64,000 nt of DNA from URNF01 sp045634325 (GTDB taxonomy: Bacteria > Bacillota > Clostridia > Oscillospirales > Acutalibacteraceae): contig JAZRAA010000047.1 in NCBI GenBank assembly GCA_045634325.1, forward strand, positions 1 through 64,000, written 5' to 3'. The notes below the pieces were generated by a model. That model worked only from the letters and a program-made list of their open reading frames with translations, had not been told where the DNA came from and made no database searches. Below, one piece after another: positions 15,972-24,625 of this stretch. A program made the position numbers and the translations under genes. Positions within the stretch are counted from its first letter, which is position 1. The number at the start of each line of letters is the position of its first letter.

Positions 15972-17084
15972 ATGCGAAAACGAAGATTTTTTAAAAAAAC
16001 CGCATGGGTGGCTTGTATTTTGGTGTGTGGTATTCTCATCGGACAAGGTTCGCCTGAAAGCTGGGCGATTATCGGGCAAAAACTTGCCATGGTGTCTGTG
16101 GGGATGCAAAAACCCGCCGACAGCGTGCGTGTTTTGAGCGGGCAGGTGCAAGATGCACTGGCTATCGTCAAGCCTACTGAACTTTTACCGTCCACCACCG
16201 CTTGCACCACCTTGACCACATCCATAACACAAGCAACTACCCTCTCCACCACCTCGCCCACCGTTGCGGCGGCGGCTACTGCCATACCCCAAAAGGCCAC
16301 GGGTGCAGGCAAGGTGTCCGAACAATTGATGTCGGGCGGTGGTGCGGTGCAAGGGGTGGCACTGCGTAATATTTCGGGTAAGACATTTGATATTGCCGCC
16401 GAACTCAAAAAAGGGACCTCTGTTCGTGCGCAAAAAAACGCAGACGAACCGCAGGTGCTATTAGTACACACGCACACGACCGAAAATTATTTAACATACG
16501 ATACGGGGTACTTTAATCCCTCGGATATTGAGCGTACCTTTGACACCTCACGCAACATCGTTGCTGCAGGCGCCGCCCTCGCCGCCGCACTGGAAAAAGC
16601 GGGGGTGCGTACCTTGCACGATACCACCGTACATGATAACCCACAATACACCGGCGCATACAGTCGCTCGGAAAAGACAGTCAAAGCGTTGCTGGAAAAA
16701 TATCCGTCCATTAAAGTGGTCATCGACGTGCACCGTGACGCCATTATGCCGGACGATAACACCCATGTCAAACCCACCGTCACCATTGACGGTAAAAAAG
16801 CCGCACAACTCATGCTGGTAATGGGGGTGGTCAACTCCGCAACCCTCCCCCACCCTAACTGGCAAAGTAATTTTTCGCTCGCTTTGCAGGTGCAAAAGCG
16901 ATTGGCAGACACCTACCCCAATCTCGCACGCCCAATGTATGTTACCGCCTCCCGTTATAACCAGCATTTATCAGCGGGATATATGTTGGTAGAGGTGGGC
17001 AGTGACGTCAACACCGTAGACGAAGCGGTATATTCTGCCACTCTTTTGGGCAATCTACTGGCAGAACTGCTAACGGAGGGATAA
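15972..17084 (+). CDS. spoIIP: Stage II sporulation protein P (cell-wall hydrolase)
   Basis: The 370-residue protein has an N-terminal membrane anchor (~10-28), a low-complexity Thr/Ala linker (~70-110) and a C-terminal SpoIIP amidase/endopeptidase domain. The zinc-ligand region reads VLLVHTHTTENY, followed by VVIDVHRDAI and a final MLVEVGSDVNTVDEA. In Bacillus, SpoIIP works with SpoIID and SpoIIM to thin septal peptidoglycan during engulfment. The common HTHxTE motif is kept. The ribosome binding site is AGGTGAT. Confidence 0.93.
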   Translation: MRKRRFFKKTAWVACILVCGILIGQGSPESWAIIGQKLAMVSVGMQKPADSVRVLSGQVQDALAIVKPTELLPSTTACTTLTTSITQATTLSTTSPTVAAAATAIPQKATGAGKVSEQLMSGGGAVQGVALRNISGKTFDIAAELKKGTSVRAQKNADEPQVLLVHTHTTENYLTYDTGYFNPSDIERTFDTSRNIVAAGAALAAALEKAGVRTLHDTTVHDNPQYTGAYSRSEKTVKALLEKYPSIKVVIDVHRDAIMPDDNTHVKPTVTIDGKKAAQLMLVMGVVNSATLPHPNWQSNFSLALQVQKRLADTYPNLARPMYVTASRYNQHLSAGYMLVEVGSDVNTVDEAVYSATLLGNLLAELLTEG

Positions 17085-17086
17085 GT

Positions 17087-17398
17087 ATGCGGAAATTTCG
17101 CGGATTTTGCGCCGCATTTGCGGTAACGTTGTGTGTGCTGGGGTTAGGTGTGGGGTTATACACCGTCGGTTACAACTCCCGCCGCATGACCGAGGGGGAC
17201 AAAAACGGAGAATTTACGGTGGAAAACGGTAAAATTCATCTGACTGCCGCATCCGGCAAGCAACTCACCCTCGCCCCCATTGATGAAACCGCCCCCACTG
17301 CGCCTCTTTGCCCCGCACCCGCGCGGGTCACTTTGCAACTGTTGCGTGGGGTTGCCGCACTCGCCGATGGCTTGTCGGAAAAACTTACCAACCACTAA
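17087..17398 (+). CDS. Small single-pass membrane protein downstream of spoIIP
   Basis: The 103-residue protein has one N-terminal transmembrane helix (~5-28) and a short polar domain (~30-103). No family is recognised. Its start lies 2 nt after the spoIIP stop, with a GGAGGG site inside the spoIIP end, so it is almost certainly coexpressed with spoIIP and may have a sporulation role. That role is inferred from position only. Confidence 0.7.
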   Translation: MRKFRGFCAAFAVTLCVLGLGVGLYTVGYNSRRMTEGDKNGEFTVENGKIHLTAASGKQLTLAPIDETAPTAPLCPAPARVTLQLLRGVAALADGLSEKLTNH

Positions 17399-17455
17399 TG
17401 CTGGTATTAAAGCAGCCTTCTTCCCCTAAATATTGTATTTTTTGACATTTACCTA

Positions 17456-17484
17456 TTGCACTGATGATGAAAATACTTTATAAT
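17456..17484 (+). promoter_or_regulatory. Predicted sigma-A promoter of the DUF3048 lipoprotein
   Basis: TTGCAC-17 nt-TATAAT precedes an AAAGGAGG site and the TTG start at 17,516. A TTGACA further upstream is too far from the -10 to be used. Confidence 0.65.
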
Positions 17485-17515
17485 AGGTATATGAATTTCA
17501 AAGGAGGCTGTTATC

Positions 17516-18547
17516 TTGAAAAAACATTTATTACGCGTGACTACCGGCTTGATGGCTCTGGTGATGCTGTTTGGTTGCACCGCCTGCCGTAAACCTGCCG
17601 AAACGCCCGTTTCAACCGAAAACACCACTGCGGCAACTACCGTGGCAACCACTGCGCCCGCTTCCGGCGCACCCAACCTTTTGACCGGCGAAAAATTAAC
17701 CGGCAACAACGACCGCCCCGTTGCTTGCATGATTGATAATTTCAGCTCTAAAGTGAGACAGAAAAACATCGATAAAGCAGATTTCTACCTTGAAGCCGAA
17801 ACCGAGGGCGGTATTTCTCGTATCATGGCAGTGTTCGGCAGCGTAGACTCCCTGCCCGATGAAATCGGTCCCATGCGTTCTGCACGTACCCATTTCGTGA
17901 AAATGGTTAAAGCACTGGATGCTATATATTGTCACGTGGGCGGCAGTACCATGGCGGACGAGCTCATCCCCGCACTGGGTGTCACCGATTTGAGCGGCGG
18001 CTTGCCGGAGGTCAGCAATGAATTGAAAGTCAACGGCGCTACCGAGCACACCAAAGTGTTCAAAAAGAACAAAATGCTCGGCGTTATTGCTTCCAAAAAG
18101 ATTGCCACCACCACTGCTACCAAATCTCCGTATGTGTTCGGTAACAAGAGCGGCGACGGTGCAGGTAACACGGTGCAAGTGAACACCTCTTCCAGCTGGA
18201 AAACTTCTTTCACCTATGATGCAGCGACCGGTTTATATACCAAACACCGCACCACCCCCACTTCCGACCCGCACGTATCCTATGATGGCGACCCGATTCA
18301 AGTGCGCAACGTCATTGTGATGTATGACGAACGGTTCAAGGAAGACGCAAAACACATCAGCTTTACGCTGGATAGCGGCGAGGGCGTGTTGGTAACCGGC
18401 GGTACAAGCCGCTCCATTAAATGGAAACGCACCAACGATCAGTTGACCTTCACCGAAACCGACGGCACCGCACTCACCGTCGCAACCGGTAAAACCTATG
18501 TCCTGCTCACCTCCACTGCTTTGGCAAGCAAAACTATTTTAAAATAA
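17516..18547 (+). CDS. DUF3048 (YerB-like) lipoprotein
   Basis: The 343-residue protein has a lipoprotein signal with lipobox around VMLFGC, a Thr/Pro linker and two-part DUF3048 homology. The N-terminal domain includes NDRPVACMIDNFSSKVRQKN and GGISRIMAVFGS...IGPMRSARTHFV; the C-terminal domain starts near residue 225. The start is TTG, 7 nt after AAAGGAGG. The B. subtilis relative YerB is a lipoprotein of unknown function. Confidence 0.88.
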   Translation: MKKHLLRVTTGLMALVMLFGCTACRKPAETPVSTENTTAATTVATTAPASGAPNLLTGEKLTGNNDRPVACMIDNFSSKVRQKNIDKADFYLEAETEGGISRIMAVFGSVDSLPDEIGPMRSARTHFVKMVKALDAIYCHVGGSTMADELIPALGVTDLSGGLPEVSNELKVNGATEHTKVFKKNKMLGVIASKKIATTTATKSPYVFGNKSGDGAGNTVQVNTSSSWKTSFTYDAATGLYTKHRTTPTSDPHVSYDGDPIQVRNVIVMYDERFKEDAKHISFTLDSGEGVLVTGGTSRSIKWKRTNDQLTFTETDGTALTVATGKTYVLLTSTALASKTILK

Positions 18548-18560
18548 ACCTATAATACGA

Positions 18561-18600
18561 CAGGCCGAATGTTCAAAAGAACATTCGGCCTGTTTTGTTT
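18561..18600 (+). terminator. Intrinsic terminator after the DUF3048 gene
   Basis: CAGGCCGAATGTTC and GAACATTCGGCCTG form a perfect 14-bp stem with an AAAA loop, followed by TTTTGTTT. Confidence 0.9.
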
Positions 18601-18637
18601 ACACTCACGCATTCCCACTCAATAGGATATACATAAT

Positions 18638-18672
18638 AAAATCATCCCAAGGGCAGTGCCCTTGGGATGATT
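18638..18672 (-). terminator. Intrinsic terminator after the giant surface protein
   Basis: AATCATCCCAAGGGC and GCCCTTGGGATGATT form a 15-bp stem with a 3-nt loop, 4 nt downstream of the stop codon. The minus strand continues TTTATTAT. Confidence 0.8.
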
Positions 18673-18676
18673 GTTT

Positions 18677-21600
18677 TTATACCTTTACGCCATTTTTAAC
18701 GTTGTAGTATTTGCCGCTATACAGCACCTTGCCGGTATAGTTAAAGTTGACTTTGCCACCGGATACGTAATACCACGTGTTGTTGTATTTCACAAGTGTA
18801 GTATCTTTCACCCATTTACCGCCGTTTACGTGATACCATACGTTATTGTACTTGACGAGGGTGTTGGAAGTATTCATTACACCGTCTTTCACGTAATACC
18901 AAGTGCCACCGTAGCTGACCAAGGTAGTATCTTTCACCCATTTGCCGCCGTTTACGTGGTACCATACGTTATTGTACTTAACGAGGGTGTTGGAAGTGTT
19001 CATTACACCGTCTTTCACGTAATACCAAGTGCCGGCGTAGTTGACAAGCGTCGTATCTTTTACTTTCTGACGGTTAATAACATGATACCAAGTACCGTTT
19101 TCTTTGTAGAGCGTATTTCCACCGGGATAAGCAAAAGCATTACAACGGTCGCAGGAAGTATCTGCGTCATTGGTATAGGTATGGCCGAGTGCAGCCACAA
19201 CCTTCTGTGCAACAATTGTTTTACCGCAAGCGGAGCAATGAGAGCCTTCGGTCAAACCGGTTTTGGTGCAGGTTGCTGCAACCGCTTTGTCTACAACTGT
19301 GGTATGACTTACAGTACCCACAACTGTTTGTGCAACGAAAACTGTATTACATACAGAGCAGTGAGAACCTTCGGTCAAACCGGTTTTGGTGCAGGTCGCT
19401 GCAACCGCTTTGTCTACAACTTCCGTATGACCTGTAGCCTCAACTTCATCCGCAACATAGCTGTCACCGCAAGCGCAAGTATAGGTGGTGTAACCATCTT
19501 CTGTACAAGTCGGGGCGGTTACAACAGCTTCATAATCGTGACCGGTAGCCGGGATAGCTTCCGTGTAAGAATCGCCGCAAGAACAGGTATACGTCGTGAC
19601 ACCGTCCTCGGTGCAGGTCGGAGCCTGTGTCTCTGCGCCTACATGATTGTGGCCGGTAGCCTCAACTTCGTCATCAACATAGCTGTCGCCGCAAGCGCAA
19701 GTGTAGGTGGTGTAACCATCTTCCGTACAAGTCGGTGCAGTTACAACTGCTTCGTAATCGTGGCCGGTAGCCGGGATAGCTTCCGTGTAAGAATCGCCGC
19801 AAGAACAGGTATACGTCGTGACACCGTCCTCGGTGCAGGTCGGAGCCTGTGTCTCTGCGCCTACATGATTGTGACCGGTAGCCTCAACTTCGTCGGCAAC
19901 ATAGCTGTCGCCGCAGACGGAACAAGTGTAGGTGGTGTAACCATCTTCTGTACAAGTCGGGGCGGTTACAACTGCTTCGTAATCATGGCCGAGTGCTTCG
20001 CCATCGGTAACACCGCAACCTAAGCAGGTCGGCGGTTCGGTACAAGTGGCATCTGCAAACTCGTGTGCTGCCAAAGCTCCACGCACCCACTCACAATTAT
20101 TACAGTGCGTGTCACAATAGCTGCTATACGCATGTTCCACTTTGCAGGTGTTATAGTGCCACGTTGCATTGATGAGACAATCGTTATCCGCACCAATGGA
20201 GATGTCACTACGATCAGTGCCGGTGTACCATACGTCCATGAGCGCTTCACAACCCTCAAATGCACCCGTTCCAATAAAGAGAGATGCCTCGGGTGTGACG
20301 AGATCCGAATCTAAGCCGAATTCGAAATCTCCAAGATTGAATGCAGCAATAGCCACGCTGCTTCCGATGGTTACGCTGTTGAGGTTGTAACAACCGAAAA
20401 ACGCATAATCGCCGATGATAGATACACTGTCAGAAATAGTAACCGAGGTAAGCGCAGTGCAATCGAAAAATGCAAATGCGCCTATTTTGGTCACGCCGTC
20501 GCCGATGATCACTTCGGTGATGTCGGTGCCCCACGGCAATGCATCATTGTATCCGTAATCCGCCATCTCACCTTCACCGTAAATGGTGAGCACGGTGTCG
20601 TCTAATTCCCAATAACAATCACCGGTTTCGCCGGACTGAGAATCTTCCGTGAATTCAGAAACAGTAATTTGGACTTCGGCTTCTACGCCCAAAATCTCAA
20701 CTATACCTGTATACGTATTACCGACAACCCACTCGTTCACGGGGCTTTGGTCATCGAAATAGAAAACATCATACATCTGACCATTGTACTCAAACAGGCA
20801 ATCAAACTGTGCCAATTCTGAAAGCGTTTGCTGCGTTCCGCCATGGAAATATACAGTGATTTCTGCTTTTGAGCCCCAACGATAATATTCGTAATATTCG
20901 TCGGTTTCTCCGTACCAACCTTCCTCGAGATACCGGTCGCTCACAGATACAACGATAGGTGCTACTTCGATTCGCTCAATCGGATTTTCGACAATGCTGA
21001 CAGTGACTTCCTGTTCGCAACCTAAAACGTTAATCGTGACAACATGGTCACCAATTCCCCATTGGTTATCATAACTTTGGTCGTCATTCCAATTAATCGA
21101 ATATTCATTACCCTCTTCATCATAGAAATAGCAACCATTGCCTTCAAAGCCTTCGTCACTATCTTTGAAATAGACAGTGTAGGAAAGACGATTCCACCAA
21201 TCGTAACCATAATATTCACGATATTCTTCAGTTTCTTCGTCCCAATCTCCCGACATATAGCCGCCATAATTTTCAATCAGCTCAATAGATTCCACTTCGA
21301 TGCGGTCAATCGGGGACTCGACAATACTGACAGTGACTTTCTGTTCGCAACCTAAAACGTTAATCGTAACAACATGGTCACCAATTCCCCATTGGTTATC
21401 ATAACTTTGGTCGTCATTCCAATTAATCGAATATTCATTACCCTCTTCATCATAGAACCACGCGCCCTGACCTTCAACGCCTTGGTCGTTACCTTTGAAA
21501 TACACGGTGTAGGAAAGGCGATTCACCCAATCGTAACAATAATATTCGTAACCTTCCTGGGTTTCTTCGTCCCATTCTTCACACATAGAACCATCATAGT

Positions 21601-24373
21601 TTCCAATCAGTTCAATGGGCTCGACTTCGATGCGGGCAATCGGGGTTTCAACGACGCTGACGGAAACCGTCTTCTCATATCCAAACACACGAATTGTGCA
21701 ATCATAGGTATTGCCGACTTCCCACTCATTGCCATAGCCTTGGGGGTCTTCAAAAGACAACTCATACCAAGTGCCTTGTGCGTCAGAGAATCCCTCAGAA
21801 TTGCCTACAAAGCCCTCATCGCTGCCTTCGAAATAGACGGTGTAGGAAAGACGATTCCACCAATCGTAACCATAATATTCACGATATTCTTCAGTTTCTT
21901 CGTCCCATTCGTCCCAATCGGTCGTTATACAACCATCATAGTTTTCAATCATTTCGATTGGTTCGAATTCGATTCTCTCAATCGGAGATCCGACGATTTT
22001 AACGGGAATCGTTTGCTGATATCCTAACGTTTCAATCGTGCAATCATAGGTATTACCGGCTTCCCATTGGTTATCGGCACCTTGATTATCGATGAAAGCA
22101 ACGGAATATACGTTACCCTCTTGGTCGGTAAAGCAATTATCGTTGCCTTTAAAGCCTTCGTCGCTGCCTTTGAAATATACAGTGTAGGAAAGACGATTCC
22201 ACCAATCATAACTATAATATTCGCGATTTTCTTCAGTTTCTTCGTCCCATTCTTCACACATAGAACCATCATAGTTTCCAATCAGTTCAATGGGCTCGAA
22301 TTCGATGCGGTCAATCGGTGTATCAATGATTGTGACGGAAACTGTCTGTTCATACCCTAACGCTTTAATCGTGCAGTTATAGGTATTGCCGGCTTCCCAT
22401 TGGTTGTTGTAGTCTTGGTTGTCTAAAAGGTCAGCTTCGTATCCATTGCCCTCTTCGTCACCAAACCAACTGCCATGACCTTCGTAAACCAAATCGCTAT
22501 CTTTGAAGTATACGGTGTAGGAAAGGTAATTCCACCAATCATAACTATAATATTCACGATATTCTTCGGTTTCTTCGTCCCATTCTTCACACATAGAACC
22601 ATCATAGTTTCCAATCAGTTCAATGGACTCGACTTCGATGCGGTCAATCGGGGACTCGACAATGCTGACAGAAATGTCCTGTTGGATACCATTGCAGGAA
22701 ACTGTCAGAGAATATGTATTCCCGACCGTCCAAGGATTTTGCGCACTCTGCGCATCCTCATATTCTATATAATAAATTTCATCATTATAGTAAAAATAAG
22801 AGCCGGTATAGGTTGCCGATTCATCGCCTTTAAAATAAACGGTATAGGTGAGGCGATTGGTCCAATCGTACCAATAGTACTCTTCAGCGGATTCGGTTTC
22901 TTCGTTCCAGCTCGTACTCCAAGCACCATCATAATTTTCAATGAGTTCAACATCATTGAAAACGATATTTTCAATGGGAGACTCCTGAATGGTGATCGGA
23001 ACGTCACGACTAAACCCTAAAACGGAAATGGTTCCGAAATATTCATTTCCTGCTTCCCACTGTTCTTCTTGTTGGGAATCGGTGCAGTCAAAATTGTACC
23101 ATTCTCCGTCATATTCGAAACCATTGCCATTTTCAACCGTGATTTCCTCGTCTTCAAAAACGATTGTACAGCTGATGTTATCTTGCCATTGATAAATAAA
23201 ACGGCGTTCATACTCCTCGGTTTCGCTGTTCCATATATTGTCATTATATCCATCGGTACAGCCTAAGGTGATGGGAGAAACAACGATGTCTTGTATGGGG
23301 GATTCCACGATGGAAACCGGCACGGATATTCTCTCTTCTTGGAAGAGAACCGTCGCATAATAGGTGTTGCCCGCTTCCCACCGGTTGTCATAACCTTGGT
23401 CGTCTTCACAGGTCAACTGATAATACGAATCCTCATATTCAAAGCTGTCACCCGTACCTTCAATGGGCAAACCTTCTCTGAGGTTCACGACGAAATCCAT
23501 ATAGTTATACCAGTCATAGTGATAATATTCACGATCTTCCCCGGCTTCTTCGTCATACTCCGAATTGACATGTCCACCGGTGCCTGCAATCATAGTAACA
23601 GGCTGTATTTCAATGCTTTCAAAAGGAGATTCAACGATTTCGACAGGAACGATCGCGGTGTGCCCCAGCACAGAAACCTCTACCGTGTAACTGCCTGCCT
23701 GCCACACATTATCGGGGGCTTGGCCGTCATTATACGAAAAATCATTCCATTGATCGTCATACCAAAAACCTAAGCCGTCTACTTCTTCACAGGTATCGTC
23801 TGTAAAGTATACGGTATATTTCACGCGGTTGTACCAAGGATACTTGTAGAACAGTTCTTGGGTATCAGTCTCTTGGTTATAGCCATATTCATAATAGCCA
23901 TCCATTTTTTCGGTGAGAACAACCGTTTCGAACTCGATGGAGGCAATAGGCGAAACATATTTTTCAACGATTACGTTTATGTCGCCCGTCTCTTGATTGA
24001 AAAACGTTGCGTATAAAAAATACGTTTCATTGGCTGTCAGCGAAATTTGAATTTTAAATTCACTGCTTTCGCCGTCATCAGCCCCCGAAACCAACCAATT
24101 TCCGTCAGCATCGTTCAGGTCGGCAAGGGGGTCCCCCGTGGAATTTACGGAACGGAAAATATAAATACCGTCCTCCTCGGGAGTGAATTGCGCACTGGCA
24201 GCTGTGCCCGGCTCAACAACAGACAGCACTACCTCTTGATCGAGGATGAGTTGGGCATTCTCTGTTGTCTGAGCGCCTGCGTCTTGGGATGCAAATGCTG
24301 TTACGTTTGTCATGGTGACAAACATCGTCACTACCAGCAGCATTGCAAACGCTTTTTTGAGAATCAATTTCAC
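18677..24373 (-). CDS. Giant repetitive surface protein (Ig-like, LRR, Cys-rich and wall-binding repeats)
   Basis: From the GTG at 24,373 (AAAGGAGAGG upstream) the protein has ~1,898 residues. In order: signal peptide (1-29); a PPC-like beta domain (~35-138); ten ~110-residue repeats (141 to ~1,245), each opening with a (S/T)PI..I pattern and carrying a YDWWNRLSYTVYF-like core; two or three BspA-type leucine-rich repeats (~1,255-1,370); Cys-rich repeats with CTEDGYTTYTC-like units (~1,415-1,740); and C-terminal aromatic WYHV/WYYV repeats resembling choline- or glucan-binding modules (~1,755-1,898). This architecture suits a secreted, wall-attached adhesin or matrix protein. No catalytic motif is visible. 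The repeats are very acidic (Asp/Glu/Tyr-rich). The ligand is unknown. Confidence 0.85.
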   Translation of the reverse strand: MKLILKKAFAMLLVVTMFVTMTNVTAFASQDAGAQTTENAQLILDQEVVLSVVEPGTAASAQFTPEEDGIYIFRSVNSTGDPLADLNDADGNWLVSGADDGESSEFKIQISLTANETYFLYATFFNQETGDINVIVEKYVSPIASIEFETVVLTEKMDGYYEYGYNQETDTQELFYKYPWYNRVKYTVYFTDDTCEEVDGLGFWYDDQWNDFSYNDGQAPDNVWQAGSYTVEVSVLGHTAIVPVEIVESPFESIEIQPVTMIAGTGGHVNSEYDEEAGEDREYYHYDWYNYMDFVVNLREGLPIEGTGDSFEYEDSYYQLTCEDDQGYDNRWEAGNTYYATVLFQEERISVPVSIVESPIQDIVVSPITLGCTDGYNDNIWNSETEEYERRFIYQWQDNISCTIVFEDEEITVENGNGFEYDGEWYNFDCTDSQQEEQWEAGNEYFGTISVLGFSRDVPITIQESPIENIVFNDVELIENYDGAWSTSWNEETESAEEYYWYDWTNRLTYTVYFKGDESATYTGSYFYYNDEIYYIEYEDAQSAQNPWTVGNTYSLTVSCNGIQQDISVSIVESPIDRIEVESIELIGNYDGSMCEEWDEETEEYREYYSYDWWNYLSYTVYFKDSDLVYEGHGSWFGDEEGNGYEADLLDNQDYNNQWEAGNTYNCTIKALGYEQTVSVTIIDTPIDRIEFEPIELIGNYDGSMCEEWDEETEENREYYSYDWWNRLSYTVYFKGSDEGFKGNDNCFTDQEGNVYSVAFIDNQGADNQWEAGNTYDCTIETLGYQQTIPVKIVGSPIERIEFEPIEMIENYDGCITTDWDEWDEETEEYREYYGYDWWNRLSYTVYFEGSDEGFVGNSEGFSDAQGTWYELSFEDPQGYGNEWEVGNTYDCTIRVFGYEKTVSVSVVETPIARIEVEPIELIGNYDGSMCEEWDEETQEGYEYYCYDWVNRLSYTVYFKGNDQGVEGQGAWFYDEEGNEYSINWNDDQSYDNQWGIGDHVVTINVLGCEQKVTVSIVESPIDRIEVESIELIENYGGYMSGDWDEETEEYREYYGYDWWNRLSYTVYFKDSDEGFEGNGCYFYDEEGNEYSINWNDDQSYDNQWGIGDHVVTINVLGCEQEVTVSIVENPIERIEVAPIVVSVSDRYLEEGWYGETDEYYEYYRWGSKAEITVYFHGGTQQTLSELAQFDCLFEYNGQMYDVFYFDDQSPVNEWVVGNTYTGIVEILGVEAEVQITVSEFTEDSQSGETGDCYWELDDTVLTIYGEGEMADYGYNDALPWGTDITEVIIGDGVTKIGAFAFFDCTALTSVTISDSVSIIGDYAFFGCYNLNSVTIGSSVAIAAFNLGDFEFGLDSDLVTPEASLFIGTGAFEGCEALMDVWYTGTDRSDISIGADNDCLINATWHYNTCKVEHAYSSYCDTHCNNCEWVRGALAAHEFADATCTEPPTCLGCGVTDGEALGHDYEAVVTAPTCTEDGYTTYTCSVCGDSYVADEVEATGHNHVGAETQAPTCTEDGVTTYTCSCGDSYTEAIPATGHDYEAVVTAPTCTEDGYTTYTCACGDSYVDDEVEATGHNHVGAETQAPTCTEDGVTTYTCSCGDSYTEAIPATGHDYEAVVTAPTCTEDGYTTYTCACGDSYVADEVEATGHTEVVDKAVAATCTKTGLTEGSHCSVCNTVFVAQTVVGTVSHTTVVDKAVAATCTKTGLTEGSHCSACGKTIVAQKVVAALGHTYTNDADTSCDRCNAFAYPGGNTLYKENGTWYHVINRQKVKDTTLVNYAGTWYYVKDGVMNTSNTLVKYNNVWYHVNGGKWVKDTTLVSYGGTWYYVKDGVMNTSNTLVKYNNVWYHVNGGKWVKDTTLVKYNNTWYYVSGGKVNFNYTGKVLYSGKYYNVKNGVKV
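18779..19030 (-). repeat. 126-bp tandem repeat encoding wall-binding modules
   Basis: Two nearly identical 126-bp units encode 42 residues each (NTLVKYNNVWYHVNGGKWVK, then DTTLV(S/N)Y...TWYYVKDGVM). A partial unit lies on each side. The few base differences are mostly synonymous. Confidence 0.85.
19430..19990 (-). repeat. 222-bp tandem repeat encoding Cys-rich modules
   Basis: A 74-residue block (two alternating Cys-rich units) recurs with a 222-bp period; for example, the same 20-mer region begins at 19,548 and at 19,770. The copies are near-identical in DNA, indicating recent duplication or conversion. Confidence 0.85.
21022..21457 (-). repeat. Near-identical ~106-bp segments in adjacent Ig-like repeats
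   Basis: Sequence at about 21,022-21,126 recurs at 21,347-21,453 with apparently a single base difference, while the rest of the two ~320-bp repeats has diverged. This is a conversion-type patch inside the giant gene. Confidence 0.75.
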
Positions 24374-24455
24374 CGATACCTCTCCTTTTTGTTTATATTT
24401 TAGTGTCGGTCTCACAGTACCGACACATCGTTGCCATGTATCTATACCTATATAT

Positions 24456-24484
24456 ATTTTAGCACGGCAAAGTGCTTTAAGCAA
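24456..24484 (-). promoter_or_regulatory. Predicted sigma-A promoter of the giant surface protein
   Basis: On the minus strand TTGCTT-17 nt-TAAAAT lies ~85 nt upstream of the GTG start. It shows that the ORF extension above 24,373 is leader, not coding. Confidence 0.6.
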
Positions 24485-24561
24485 TTAAAATCCCGCCAAC
24501 AAAATTACCAAAAATACGCCCGCCTATATGTGATAAACAACAAAAAGCCATGTGCCGCACT

Positions 24562-24605
24562 TTAAAAACAAAATTGGCGTTGTGCCTCTGAGGGCACAAC
24601 GCCAA
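24562..24605 (-). terminator. Intrinsic terminator after the Na/Pi cotransporter
   Basis: TTGGCGTTGTGCC and GGCACAACGCCAA form a 13-bp stem with a 6-nt loop. The minus strand continues TTTTGTTTTT. It lies ~20 nt after the stop. Confidence 0.9.
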
Positions 24606-24625
24606 GATGAAACGAAAGTATTGAT

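Noticed and set aside
15900..15972. A sporulation-sigma promoter upstream of spoIIP
   Set aside because: GAATATT-like and CATAT-like boxes can be found, but their spacing does not fit SigE, SigF or SigG consensus well enough to report as a feature.
18671..20023. 450-codon open frame opposite the 3' end of the giant surface gene
   Set aside because: It mirrors the tandem repeats on the other strand, so its repetitive translation is a by-product of the coding repeats.
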